A DNA stretch of 64,000 nt from Anaeromyces robustus (GCA_002104895.1 MCFG01000220.1:50121-114120); one strand, 5' to 3'; counted from the first letter of the stretch, positions 1 through 11,127 are shown. The notes: generated by a model not told the origin, from the sequence alone. Numbers and translations: made by a program.

Positions 1-310
1 ATTTTATTTTATTTTATTTTATTTTATTTTATATGTACTTGTAACTTATTCTACTTTACTATTTATTCTATTTTTTTTTTATTTTATTTTATTTTATTTT
101 ATTTTATATGTACTTGTAACTTATTCTACTTTACTATTTATTTTATTTTATTTTATTTTATTTTATTTTATTTTATATGTACTTGTAACTTATTCTACTT
201 TACTATTTATTCTATTTTTTTTTACTTTATTTATTTTATTTATTTTATTTTATTTTATTTTATTTTATTTTATTTTATTTTATTTTTTACTTTATTTTAT
301 TTTTTATTTT
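1..310 (+). repeat. TTTTA minisatellite with an embedded ~36-bp unit
   Basis: Pentanucleotide TTTTA tracts alternate with three near-identical copies of a ~36-bp AT-rich but non-simple unit starting at 31, 106 and 175 (spacing 75 and 69 bp); its core reads ACTTGTAACTTATTCTACTT. Each copy is followed by more TTTTA/TTTTATT DNA. The array is cut by the window edge, so its full length is unknown. The same unit, again followed by a TTTTA tract, lies in an intron at 45861. Confidence 0.9.
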
Positions 311-1375
311 ATTTTCCAAATTTTGATATTATAAAGTATTACATTATATATTAATACATAGCATATAAAATAATCATTTATAATTATAAGTTTTTATAAG
401 TATTTATAAATTAATACCAAAAATCTAATAAAAAAATTTAACAATTAAAATCAAAAATGATAATATATATAGTTTTAATTTTATTAATGTTTCATATTAT
501 ATTTTTTTTTCGGTAGTGAAAAGCTTAATAGTAATTCAATATAGTTATTAATTATAGATACATAGATTTAATACCATTAAAGAAACTAACGTCCTTTTTT
601 TTTTTATTTCGTTGATAAAATTTTTATATTCTCTAAGTTATTTTAAGGATAAGATATATGAGATATACAAAAGAATTAAATATATACATATATATATAAA
701 TCCTTATTATGTACTTAAAATGAAATATAAAAATATAAAAATTCATCGATTAACTTTAATCTAAAAAAAAAATTAAAAAAGTTGTTATTTTATCAAAATT
801 TTGATAAAATAATATATTATCTACCGTTACTAAAAAGATAATTAATATTTTTGAATAATGAATCCTCAAACATACCTAATACCTACTTTTTTTTAACTAA
901 TTAGATTTTTTTTCATTAAAGTTTAAAATATAAAATATGAATACATAATTATTTTTCTTTTCAAAGATTAATTAAATACAATTTCTTTTTTTTTTAAAAA
1001 AAAATAAAATTAAAATATTATATTAAATACACAATCTAAATTAAAAAAAAAAAAAAGAATACAAAAATAAACGAGTTATATTAAGAATGAATTTTAATTA
1101 TTTTTTATATTATTAATTAATAATATAAAAAAATAATATAGTAATAAATAATAATAATAGTAATAAATATATATAAGTATATTTTATAATAATAATATTA
1201 ATATAAAGTAGAAAAAAAATAATAATAAAAATAATTTTATTTATTTTTTTTAATATGAATATAATATTGACATTATTATCTGTAAAAAAAATTTTTTACA
1301 ATTTTCAAGGTAAAGTTCTCATAATTATTCAAAAAAAAAAGTAATGAATAAGATAAAAATGCAAGCAAATTTTTT

Positions 1376-1411
<36 letters not shown>

Positions 1412-3045
1412 TAAAATTTGTGAATAAGGAATAATAAATAAAATAAACAAACAAATAAATAAAAAATAAAGTAATAAACATATATAAAGTAATATATATA
1501 TATTTATTATTATTATTATTTTTAACAGGAATAATAAGAAAAATTTAATTTGAATGTATGTTGATTTAACAATATAATTATAAAATACCATGAATTATTA
1601 AAATTAAATTTAGTTCCAAAAAAAACAAGTTTATATAATACCAATTATACATTATCTTTTATACACTAATAATAATAATAATAATTAATAATATTATTAT
1701 TATTTATTATTATTATTATTATAAATTTAATTAATTTATATATATTAGATTTATATTTCTTAGATTTATATAATTATAAAAAGAATGTTTAATAAAAATT
1801 ATTTTATTATTAATTTTTATATAAAAATAAAAAGAAATATTTAATTAAAAAAATAAAATAAAATAAAAAAAAATAAAATAAACAAATAAACCTATTATAA
1901 CTAAATAAAATAGAATAAAATAAAAAAGAATATTGAAAAAAAAAATTTTTTTATAGATTCTTATATATATAAAATATTAATTTTAATCATTAAAGTAGAA
2001 TTCTTGGATAGTCTTTGATAGAATTTTTTAGTACTAGTAACGATAAAGTTCTTAAAGTCATTAATAATTATATCAAATGTCAGATGAAAAAGTTTTATAA
2101 TATATTCAAGTTGGGTTAGAAAAAATATTGAAATTGATAAATAGTTAAAGACTACAAAACAAAATCTGTTATTATCATTATCATTATCATTATCAGAAAA
2201 TAAGTATAACAGTATGCATATAATTATTATCATTATCATTATCAGAAAATAAGTATAACAGTATGCATATAATTATTATCATTATCATTATCAGTAAATA
2301 AATTATAATATATTAATAAAAAAAAACCACATAATACAATTATATTTTTTTAAAGAAAAAAAATATCAAAATGATATTAAGATCTTCCTAGATAGTAAAC
2401 TTGGTAGTAATTTTGTTAAAATTTTTAATAAAACTAGGTTTTAATATTAATCTCTTTATATATATATATATATATATAAAAAGAAATATTTATCCAAATA
2501 TTTTTAATATTTATATATATATATATATGAATGTATATAAATGAGAAATTTAAAAGTAAATTTTTATTTAAACTATTTATATATATATATAATTTAATTG
2601 TTCTATAATTATTGTTTATACACTATAAACATATAGAATAAAAAATAGATATTTAATATATATAATTTATATAATATATAATATATATTATATATATTAT
2701 ATTTTTATTTTTATTTTTACTTTTTATCTTTATTTTTATTAATTTTAATTTTTTATTTTTATTTTATATTTATCCTTATTTTTATTTATTTTAATATTTT
2801 ATTATTATTATTTTTTATTTTTTGTTCTTTATTGCTTATTTTAATTTTTTAATTTTTTAATTTTTTTATTTTTTTAATTTTTTAATTTTTTAATTTTTAT
2901 TTTTATCTTTTTTTTTTTTTATTCTTAATTTCTTTATATATATATTTTTTAATTTCTTAATTTTCGATAAAGCATATTTCATATCTTTCTCTTTTTTTTT
3001 ATTTTTTATTTTATTTTTATTTTTTTCATATTATTAACTAATAAT
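311..3045. other. AT-rich intergenic DNA, no gene seen
   Basis: Almost pure A/T, with poly-A and poly-T runs (a long A tract near 1377-1409), AATAAT/ATTATT microsatellites and TA dinucleotide tracts (about 2460-2480 and 2510-2530). The open frames here encode only Ile/Tyr/Phe/Asn/Leu low-complexity sequence and look like artefacts of AT composition. No RNA gene recognised. Confidence 0.7.
2165..2300 (+). repeat. 49-bp tandem repeat with ATTATC tract
   Basis: A 49-bp unit beginning GAAAATAAGTATAACAGTAT is present at 2196 and again at 2245, and a third copy begins at 2294 but diverges after a few bases. Each unit ends in the same TTATCA hexamer microsatellite, so the repeat probably grew by unequal exchange or slippage between these tracts. 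Confidence 0.85.
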
Positions 3046-4950
3046 CTAATTACATTTGCCAAATTGATATTGACATCCATAATTTAAATTACAATACTTT
3101 TTATCTTTTGTACAATAACCATCAAGAGTACAACATTCATCTTCACCTTCACATTTTTTAAGTCCAGATCCAATACCACAACCATGATAAATTCCATCTT
3201 CAGAATAAACAATACCCTTTCCATTATTAATAATAAGATTAGATATATGATTAAAAGGTATAAAATCTATGTAATTTTTAATACCTAAAAAAGTTAAATG
3301 CTCTAATACTTTATTAGAATCAAGTTTTTGTTTTTCATATTCACTCATAAGATTAGCAATTACTCCAACAACAATTGGGGTAGAAAAAGATGTACCGGAG
3401 GTATTAACAGAAATATTAGTGGTATTATAACATTTATATTCAGCAGTAACATAACCTGGTGCATAAATATCAACTCCTTGACCATAATTAGAAAATTCTG
3501 CAATTTGATAAGCATGATATAAAGATGATTTAATATTATCATCATTATTATTATTATTAGAATTATTATGAGTAATATAATCATCAATTTCATTAAAATC
3601 ATCTGTTTTTTTCATAGTATTATTTTCCAACTTAAATTCATTATATAAATCCTCCCCATCCATAAAAGTATTTGTAGCACCTACACAAATAACATTATCA
3701 AAAAGACATGGATATAATTTAGCATTATAAGTAGTAAGATTAACACTGACACTATAATTATGAGCACCAGCAACAAATATGACATTCCTTTTACTAAGAT
3801 CATTAATTAATTCTTGAAAAAATTTAAGACCTGGATGATAAAAATAATTAGAGAAAAATCCACCAAAGGAAAAGTTTATAATTGCACCATTTTCTCTTAA
3901 TAAGTTATCTCTAACATATTTTAATCCAACAATAACAGAAGCAAAACTTGGTCGTAATTCAAGGGATATACCATAAATATTAGCATTTGGTGCTACACCA
4001 TGTTTTAATCCTCCAGCAATATCTGCAACCATTGAGCCATGATCCATAGAATAAGTATCGTAATAGGCATAATTCAAACAATATTGATCATCATACAATT
4101 CTTTAAATTTACCATTAATATCAATCTGAGCAACACATTTTGTTTCACGAACATCTTTATTAGCATATTCAGGATGATCAAAAATGAATCCAGTATCAAA
4201 AATGAAAATATCAACATCTTTACCACCTTGACTTGGATAATAATAATTATGATCATATTTACCAATTAATTTTTTATTAACGACACCTTGAGAAATTTGA
4301 GAAAGATGATTATCAGCATTTTTTCTAACGGTAACATCTTTCCATCCAGTATAATTAAGAATATCTTGTTTATTATAATGATTTTTTCCATATTCAAAAT
4401 AAAAATTAGGAACACAAGCATATACTCCATCCATACCTTTAACCTTATCAATTATATCATTAGAAAGAAAAGTAGTAAGTAAAGATTCATCATTAACAGA
4501 TGAAAGATAAAAAACAGAATTTAAGTCAGTATCTTCATTTTCATTTTCATTGTCAATTTCATTTCTTTTACGTTTACGTAATTTTTCTTCATCATTTTTA
4601 ATAATGTTTTCTACAGTTTCTTGATGATCATAAGTATCGACATTATTAACAATTAATTGATGAATTTCATCAATTAAAAAATTAATTTGTTCCTTTTCTT
4701 CAATTTCATTATCATTATGATTACGTTTAAAATAATTTCTTTTTTTCTTTTTTTCTGGAGGTGTCATTAAAGTATGATTAATAAAAACAAGATAATAATC
4801 ATCACCTTTTAATTCCATATCTAAATTATTAATTTTAAAATCAATATCATCATTTTCGGAATCAAAACGTGGAGAAGAAGAAAAAACTGTTTTAGAAAAA
4901 AGAGTAATAATAATACTCAATAAAAAGAAAAAGTTGATAAACTTTTGCAT
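3046..4950 (-). CDS. Secreted subtilisin-like serine protease (S8) with C-terminal CBM18 chitin-binding domain
   Basis: A 634-residue single-exon protein. Residues 1-24 form a typical signal peptide (charged start, hydrophobic core IITLF, then FSSS). Residues about 45-185 are a charged propeptide-like region with KR-rich stretches, in the place of an I9-type inhibitor. The S8 catalytic domain spans about 240-545: Asp252 in FDTG, His304 in MDHGSMVADIAGG, oxyanion Asn398 (GAHN replaces the usual AAGN), nucleophile Ser521 in SGTSFSTP. An Asn-rich loop (462-472) interrupts the domain. Residues 590-633 match hevein-type CBM18 (CGIGSGLKKCEGEDECC, then YCNLNYGCQYQFGKC), with the usual eight cysteines. 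Such fusions would tether a protease to chitin, for example in cell-wall remodelling or attack on other fungi; that role is inference. The start is chosen because it gives an immediate signal peptide after AT-rich leader. All catalytic residues are intact, so I expect an active enzyme. Confidence 0.93.
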   Translation of the reverse strand: MQKFINFFFLLSIIITLFSKTVFSSSPRFDSENDDIDFKINNLDMELKGDDYYLVFINHTLMTPPEKKKKRNYFKRNHNDNEIEEKEQINFLIDEIHQLIVNNVDTYDHQETVENIIKNDEEKLRKRKRNEIDNENENEDTDLNSVFYLSSVNDESLLTTFLSNDIIDKVKGMDGVYACVPNFYFEYGKNHYNKQDILNYTGWKDVTVRKNADNHLSQISQGVVNKKLIGKYDHNYYYPSQGGKDVDIFIFDTGFIFDHPEYANKDVRETKCVAQIDINGKFKELYDDQYCLNYAYYDTYSMDHGSMVADIAGGLKHGVAPNANIYGISLELRPSFASVIVGLKYVRDNLLRENGAIINFSFGGFFSNYFYHPGLKFFQELINDLSKRNVIFVAGAHNYSVSVNLTTYNAKLYPCLFDNVICVGATNTFMDGEDLYNEFKLENNTMKKTDDFNEIDDYITHNNSNNNNNDDNIKSSLYHAYQIAEFSNYGQGVDIYAPGYVTAEYKCYNTTNISVNTSGTSFSTPIVVGVIANLMSEYEKQKLDSNKVLEHLTFLGIKNYIDFIPFNHISNLIINNGKGIVYSEDGIYHGCGIGSGLKKCEGEDECCTLDGYCTKDKKYCNLNYGCQYQFGKCN

Positions 4951-6063
4951 TTTTATTTTCTTTTTTTTTTTACTTTTAAAATTGATTTAATAAAAAATTA
5001 TATATATTAAATTATTATAAGATTAAAAAATTTTGTGGAATAATTTATAATATTACAATAGTATTATTATAAAAAATGATAATTATTTCTATAAATACTA
5101 AATATATATATTCTATTTATTAAATTCTATAATTAATAAAATTTTATGATATCAAAAATATTTTATTTATTTTATGTATAAAAAAAATAAATAAATATTT
5201 ATATATATATATTAACTATTTTATAATTATATCCTTAGTTATAAATTTATTTTATTTGTATTTTTTATTTTATTTTTATTTTATTTTGTATTTTTATTTT
5301 TATTTTATTTTTATTTTATTTTTATTTTATTTTTTATTTTTTATTTTTTATTTTATTTTTATTTTTTATTTTATTTTATTTTTATTTTTTTTTTATTTTT
5401 ATTTTGTTTTTATTTTTTATATTTTATTTTTATTTTTTTAATTTTTTTATTTGCAAAGATTTAATTTCAGTGGAAAAATATCGTTCTATTTATATTAAAA
5501 GTTATTTTATGACAAAATATTGTTTGACTTTTTTTTTTTTATCTTATTGTTCAATTTGAAATAATTTTTTAAAACATTTTTTAAGTAAATATTTTTCAAA
5601 TAATTTAATAATGAAAAAAATCACAAAAAAATAATTAAAACAATAAAAAACAATAAAAAAAACAATAAAAAATAATTAAAACAATAAAAAAGGAAAAAAA
5701 ATACAATAAAAAACAATAAAAAAACAATGTAAAAAAAAAAAGATTTTTGAACATTTCATTTTTTTTTTCTTTATATAAAAAATCTTTTTTTTTTTTGTTT
5801 CTTTTTCCTTTTTTCTTTTTTTTTTTTTTTTTTTTTTTTTTCTGTATTTTTATAATTTAATAAAATAAAATATTTTTTGTATTTAATTTTAGGTAAACAC
5901 AAAAAATTAATAATCTTAATTAAATAGAATTTTATTTATTTATTTATTTTTATTATTATTCATTTATTTATTTTTATCATTATTTATTTATTTATTTTAT
6001 TTATTTACATTTATTTACATTTATTTGTATCTATTTATTATTATAATTATAATAATAAAAAAT

Positions 6064-6097
<34 letters not shown>

Positions 6098-7379
6098 AAA
6101 ACTAAAGCTTTATATATAATAATTTTAATAAATAATTACTAATAAAAATATTTAAAATATGATCTTTGATTTTCCAACAACCATATTCATTTATATTCAT
6201 TACATCCGCTACACCCATTACATTCATTTACGTTCATTTACATTCCTTCATTTCCATTCACATTCATTCATTCCCATTATACTTCATTTCCATTTCCATT
6301 ATGCTTCATTTCCATTTTAGTTCATTCATTTCCATTTATTTATTTTTTTTTTTTTATTTTTGAATTTGTTATCAAAATTTTATTAATTAATAAAAATTTT
6401 GAAAAAAATTTTTTTAATTAATTTAATAATTAAAAAAAAAAAAAAAAGAATCCATAATTGGAAAAAAGAAAACTAAAAAAAAAAAAAAGAAAGAAAGAAA
6501 GAAAACAATTTAAAATGATTATGGAATGATAGAATGATAGAATGATGGATTTTTTTTATTTTTATTTTTATATACATTATTTATTTTATTTTATTAGTTA
6601 TATTTATTTTTATATTTTTTTTATATTTATTTTATTATTATTTAAACAAACCTTTATAAAAAAGTAATAAAAAAAACAATTTAATATTTAATAAAAATAT
6701 TTATTATTATATTTAATTTAATTATTAATAATAAATAAGATATAATAAAAATAAAATAAAAATAAAAATGAAAAAAAAAAAATAAAAAAAAAAAACAAAC
6801 ATTAATATATAATATGATATGTAATTATAATGTATTACATTAAAAAATTCAATTTTTTATATTTAAAAATACTATTTACTTTTATACTGTATTAATTATC
6901 ATTCATTTTTTTTTATTAATTAAAAAAATATAAAAAAATATAAAAAATATAAATCGCATCAACTCTTTATTATTATATATTTATTATATTACTTATTAAA
7001 TATTAATTTAATTAAAACAATGCTAATAATAATTTATTTTCTTTTATTTTGTTTTTTTGTTTTTTGTTTTTTTTTTTTGCAATATTATAAAACATTTCTT
7101 TTTTTTATTTATTTATTTACGTATGTATGTATGTATTTATTTATTTATGTATTTATTATATAAAAAATCATATAATTATTTTATATATTTTATTATATAT
7201 AATTACTTATTTAATCAATTTCTTTTTTTGTTGTTGTTCTTTTTTAATAAAGAATTTCTTTATATTTTTTTATTTTATAATGATTTTTTAATTATAATAA
7301 TATTCTTTACTTTTCATTTTCTTTTCATTTTTCTCATTTTTATTACTAAAAAAATAAAAATAAATATATATTTATAGAA
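4951..7379. other. AT-rich intergenic DNA with simple repeats
   Basis: TTTTA/TTTTTA tracts (5240-5440), homopolymer T (5818-5841), ACAATAAAAA repeats (5635-5735) and ATTT tracts. Open frames at 5256-5441 and 7057-7377 encode only Phe/Tyr/Leu/Ile-rich sequence without domain features, and I do not regard them as genes. Confidence 0.7.
6166..6345 (+). repeat. Degenerate CATTT/CATTCA minisatellite
   Basis: A stretch of imperfect CATTCATTT, CATTTCCATT and CATTCATTC words, markedly richer in C than the surrounding DNA and strand-asymmetric (C on plus). It is open in one frame, but the product is just a repeat-derived Ile/His/Ser/Phe string, so I treat it as a repeat. Confidence 0.7.
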
Positions 7380-7439
7380 GAATTATGAAACAAGACTTTA
7401 TTATAAATATATTGAATAAGGAGAGATATTACCTTTTTA

Positions 7440-8340
7440 TTTTAATCATAAAAAATATAAACTATCCTTAAATTCTGGATCTATTTTAGCCGATTTCTCC
7501 CTTATCTACATTGTTCTATCAAATCAATTAGAGGCAGACGTTTAACCTTGGAGACATACTGCAGTTATGAGTATGACTAGGCAACTATACTAACCTCTTT
7601 TCTTCATTTAATCTGATTTTAAAATGATTAGATTTAAATTGTTAAAAAATAACTTTTCCTAGGCTGTTCACATAAAAAACCTTTCTCTATTTCAATCTTC
7701 AACTGCAAGTGAGTTGCTATAAACTTCTTTTAGTAGATTCCTGATTTCCACAACCACCATCCTATTATCTAGATAAAACCGATATCTTTATGTGATGTCA
7801 AATTGATAGTATATTTCGGAATTTTAACCCCTCACGATAAGTTCATTCTCGCATCACCAAGTCCTGTTTACTAAAAAATGACCTACTAGAAACTCTCATT
7901 TAAATACCCAAGTTAAAATTAAGTAACTAAAACTTCTTATATATTTAAAGTTTGATAAATAGATTAAGTTAAGACTAGAAACAGTCTTAAGACCTCTAAT
8001 CATTCACTTTACCTCAGAAATTTCCCTCCGGATAACTTTTGAGGGAACCAGCTACTAAATTAGTCTTTCGCCTCTTATATAACGAAAAATTGATAAACAA
8101 TACCTGAATAGTTTACCAATCTTTCTGGTCCCAATAAATAGACTTAAACTTAAAGATTATTCATTAAAAAATCTTGATCGAGATTAATAGTGCATCAAAA
8201 AATCACATCAAAAATCATTTTTTCATTACGCCTATATATATGATTTATCACTCAAATACTCGTATATATGTTAGACTCCTTAGTCCGGTGTTTCAAAGCG
8301 GATCGTTTAAAACCATTTTTATCAACATCCTAAGTGTAAG
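7440..8340 (-). pseudogene. Decayed fragment of large-subunit (28S) rRNA gene, part 2
   Basis: On the minus strand this follows the eukaryotic LSU from just after the D2 region into the following conserved core. Landmarks read on plus: 8280-8335 (CTTAGTCCGGTGTTTCAAAG, the antisense of the conserved sequence ending in ACACGGACC), 8035-8085 (GAGGGAACCAGCTACTA followed by TTAGTCTTTCGCC), 7990-8015 (AAGACCTCTAATCATTCACT), 7545-7590 (TTGGAGACATACTGCAG then TTATGAGTATGACTAGGC) and 7480-7530 (GATCTATTTTAGCCGATTTC). Many positions that are G or C in functional LSU are A or T here, and short indels break conserved helices (for example the TGGTTCGA segment after the CTACTA landmark is missing). It cannot be a working rRNA gene. 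The 5' part of the same LSU lies at 10680-11127, with other DNA between. Confidence 0.85.
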
Positions 8341-8640
8341 GTATACACCAAGAATTAAGGTTAGTATGAATAAGTGTTTTAAGAAAATATTATTTATTAT
8401 TTTTACTTTTTTAAAGAAAAGTAAAAGTTAAAAACACAAATGAATGTTTAGAAACAATTGAAAATGAAAAGTTATATATAATAAATATAGAGATTTTGTA
8501 GTTATAACAATATGTATTTATATATAATGCATTAATAAAGTATTTTATGAAAATTTATTTTAATGTTTATTAATATATATATTTATGTTTTTAAAATATA
8601 ATAGAGAAAACTTTTTACTAGTATAGATAAATATGTATCT
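8341..8640. other. Junction between rRNA fragment and Sel1-repeat pseudogene
   Basis: From about 8335 the LSU similarity fades within sequence that may be diverged D2 expansion segment; from about 8380 on the DNA is ordinary AT-rich spacer. No ORF with domain content. The exact breakpoint cannot be fixed by eye. Confidence 0.5.
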
Positions 8641-9908
8641 ATGTGGCAAGTAGAGACTGAATCTAAAACTAAAAAAAGAATTGTTACTATTCATATAGAG
8701 AAATTAAATACAATTCCATGCCCATTAGTTATACGTTCAGGTTTAGGTGGTGAAAATGATATTGAGGGAATGGATCATCAATCACAATATTTATGTGGTT
8801 CTTTTTATCAATCTGAAGTTGGCGATTATAAAAAAATAATTCATTATTTTAATAATTTTATTTTTTATTTTATTTATATAAGAATTTATCTATTTATATT
8901 AGGTATTATTAGTTTTGAAATTTGTATATTATTTATTAAGTATAATAAATATATATTTTTTTATTATATATCAATACATAAAATAGGCATTTAAATATTT
9001 TGAAAGTGCAAGCAAATTTAAGAAATACAGCTGCTCAAATGAAATTAGCATCTTTTTATGAACTTGGAAAGAAAGAATCACAAAGTATTATTGTTGATCA
9101 AGATTTAAAGAAAGCTATATATTGGCATACAAAAGCTGCTGAAGCTGATAATCCTGAAGCATGTTATATAGTTGGTACTGCTTATCAACAAGGAACTCAC
9201 TTTTTAGAAAAATCATATTCAACCGCATTAAAATGGCTTAAAAGATGTTTAGAATCAACACCAGATCTTGAAGAAGTGGCTAATAATATATATGTAGCAA
9301 CATGTTTTCAAATTGGTTTAATGAAATAAGAAGGTGGTTATGGTATTGAAGAAGATAGTGAAGGTGCCATAAAATACTGGAAAATGTCTGCTTATTATAA
9401 ACATTCTCAATCTTTATATAATTTAGGTGTTTTATATTTAAATAAGATTGGTAAAGATCTCAATATTGTTAAGGCTATTCGTCTTATTCAAGAAGCTATA
9501 GCTCTTGATTCTACTCTTGATATACAAGCTCAATTACAACAACTTACTCCTGAATAATTAGAACAAGTTAATGCTATGGTTGAATCAAATTTAAAAGAAA
9601 ACCCAGATTTAGGAGATAATCTTTCATTAGAAAATATGTTAACTCCACCACCTTCAGCACAAACAACTTTAAAGAATCGAAAACCACCTAATGAAGGAAA
9701 AGATCAAGATACCACTTCTGGTAAAAGTTCACCAGACCAAACTAAAGTAAGACGTAAGAAAAAGAAGTCTACAAAACGTCATCATAATTCATCTAGTCAA
9801 TCAACATTAAATTCAACTAATAATAAGTTAATTATGGCAACAGGATTACTTACTTTAGCTGGTATATCTGCATTTGTTATGTATCGTGTATTTAAAAGTA
9901 AAAACTAA
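8641..9908 (+). pseudogene. Broken Sel1-like-repeat protein gene with C-terminal membrane anchor
   Basis: Sel1-like (TPR-related) repeats are plain in the translation: GMDHQSQYLCGSFYQSEVGD, AAQMKLASFYELGK, KKAIYWHTKAAEADNPEACY, ATCFQIGLMK, GAIKYWKMSAYYKHSQSLYN and KAIRLIQEAIALD. After a Ser/Lys-rich stretch the protein ends in a hydrophobic helix (about 9829-9885, LIMATGLLTLAGISAFVMY) plus a short basic tail, as in tail-anchored adaptors. The frame is broken at several points: in-frame TAA at 9327-9329 and 9555-9557, each where CAA (Gln) fits the repeat; a one-base insertion near 9018-9022; and an intron (8836-8986, acceptor TAG) whose expected donor GT reads AT at 8836-8837. The intron joins GDYKK to AFKYFESASK. 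Both stops fit C-to-T changes and the donor fits G-to-A. Sel1 proteins often act in signalling or ERAD-like scaffolds; the substrate is unknown. The true start is uncertain; 8641 is the first ATG in frame. A second exon set upstream cannot be excluded. Confidence 0.82.
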
Positions 9909-10128
9909 GACTGTTAATATATTTAGTTAGAAAGACCAAAAAAAAAAAAAAAAAATTAAAATTGTTAATAAATAATTAAGAGTGAAATCCAAGTAGAATA
10001 ATAATAATAATAATCATAATCATAATCATAATCATAATCATAATCATAATAATAATAATAATAATATTCATAATAATGATTAATAACAGAACAATGAAAA
10101 ATTGAATATGTTTTTTTTTTTTATTTTC

Positions 10129-10161
<33 letters not shown>

Positions 10162-10228
10162 TTATATTAAAAAATTATAACGAATAAAGAAATACATTTT
10201 GTAAGATAAAAAAAGATAAAAGAAAGAT
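9909..10228. other. AT-rich spacer with CATAAT microsatellite
   Basis: Contains a CATAAT hexamer run (about 10011-10050), AAT tracts and an ATT tract at 10138-10160. No coding or RNA signal recognised. Confidence 0.6.
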
Positions 10229-10450
10229 ATAGTAAAGCTACATCTATATGACTGAGTATGAGTATATGAGTATAGTTAATAAATTGTCTATTACAAGGCA
10301 TTCTATAACTTATCACAAATGTAGTTTAACCCTGAAATGATCTAACCATTTCAGACCTCAATCTCTCTCTGATTGTAAAGGTAAAAAGACTATCTATAAA
10401 CAAAGACTTGAGCCGAAATGCAAAGACACTTTCCTCTTATTATTTTTATT
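10229..10450. other. GC-richer unassigned segment beside rRNA fragment
   Basis: Composition rises sharply above the neighbouring spacers and includes a small inverted repeat (CTGAAATGATCTAACCATTTCAG, arms CTGAAATG/CATTTCAG). It lies where the D2 expansion segment of the LSU fragment would continue, so it may be diverged rDNA, but I could not match it to any conserved LSU, SSU or spacer landmark. No long ORF on either strand. Confidence 0.45.
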
Positions 10451-10679
10451 TTACAACAAAAAAAAAAGAAATTGATATTGACTTCTTAACTAAAAAAGTA
10501 CATTAAAAAATTTTATGAAAAAGAAAATAACAAATTGATAAAGTTTCAATACTACTTAAAATCAAAAAATAAAAAATAAAAAGAATACTAATTGATAAAA
10601 TTTCAATACTACTTAAAATCAAAAAAAAAAAAAAAAAATAAAAATAATATTTAATTGATTTTAAAACTAAATAACACTA

Positions 10680-11127
10680 GATGTTAAATAATTTCCTTTT
10701 TGAAAATTTCAAGTACTATTTAACACTCTTTTTTTTTCAAAGCTCTTTTCATCTTTTTCTTACAGTACTTGTTTGTTATCAGTTTTTCGCCAATATTTAT
10801 CTTTCAATGAAATATTTATCACCCATTTTGGACTGCATTCCTAAATAATCAGATTTTTTTAAAAATATAATCACAGCTAGAAAGTACCAGTCAAATATGA
10901 GATTCTCAACCTCTATAATAACCATATTCCAAAGAATTTTTTACCGAAACTCCAACAAAAAACACTTCTTTAAATTACAAACATTCGTAAATAGAAAAAC
11001 TCTTTTAAGATTTCAAATTTGAGTTCATTCACCGTTATTAGGGGAATCCTTATTGGTTTTCTTTTCCTCTGTTTGTTGATATGCTTAAATTCAGGGGGAT
11101 ACTCCAATCTAATTTGAGATCAAGTTG
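10680..11127 (-). pseudogene. Decayed 5' end of large-subunit (28S) rRNA gene, part 1
   Basis: On plus it reads as antisense LSU 5' region. 11105-11127 (AATCTAATTTGAGATCAAG) marks the LSU 5' end. 11064-11090 is the region of the universal ITS4 primer site, here CCTCTGTTTGTTGATATGC instead of CCTCCGCTTATTGATATGC. 11029-11050 has ACCGTTATTAGGGGAATCCT. 10740-10800 carries the D1 landmarks (GCTCTTTTCATCTTTTTC, AGTACTTGTTTGTTATC, CGCCAATATTTATCTTT). Many C/G positions are changed to T/A, and part of the D1-D2 region is degraded. It ends near 10680 inside the D2 area, so with 7440-8340 it represents about the first 1.6 kb of LSU split by other DNA. Confidence 0.87.

Noticed and set aside
1325-2239. 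Minus-strand ORFs of 88 and 92 codons
   Set aside because: Composition is only Ile/Phe/Leu/Tyr/Asn from AT-repeats, with no start context, motif or neighbour support.
3328-4482. Other-frame ORFs overlapping the subtilase gene
   Set aside because: They are frame shadows of the clear 634-residue protease.
7057-7377. 106-codon Phe/Tyr/Leu-rich ORF
   Set aside because: Low-complexity product of T-runs and ATTT tracts; no domain or family pattern.
8174-8431. 85-codon plus-strand ORF
   Set aside because: It lies across the antisense of the LSU rRNA relic, which explains the sequence fully.
8641-9908. TAA read as glutamine (recoded genetic code)
   Set aside because: TAA ends several intact genes here (esterase, hydrolase copy 3, both LRR genes), so recoding is unlikely; the gene also has an indel and a lost splice donor.
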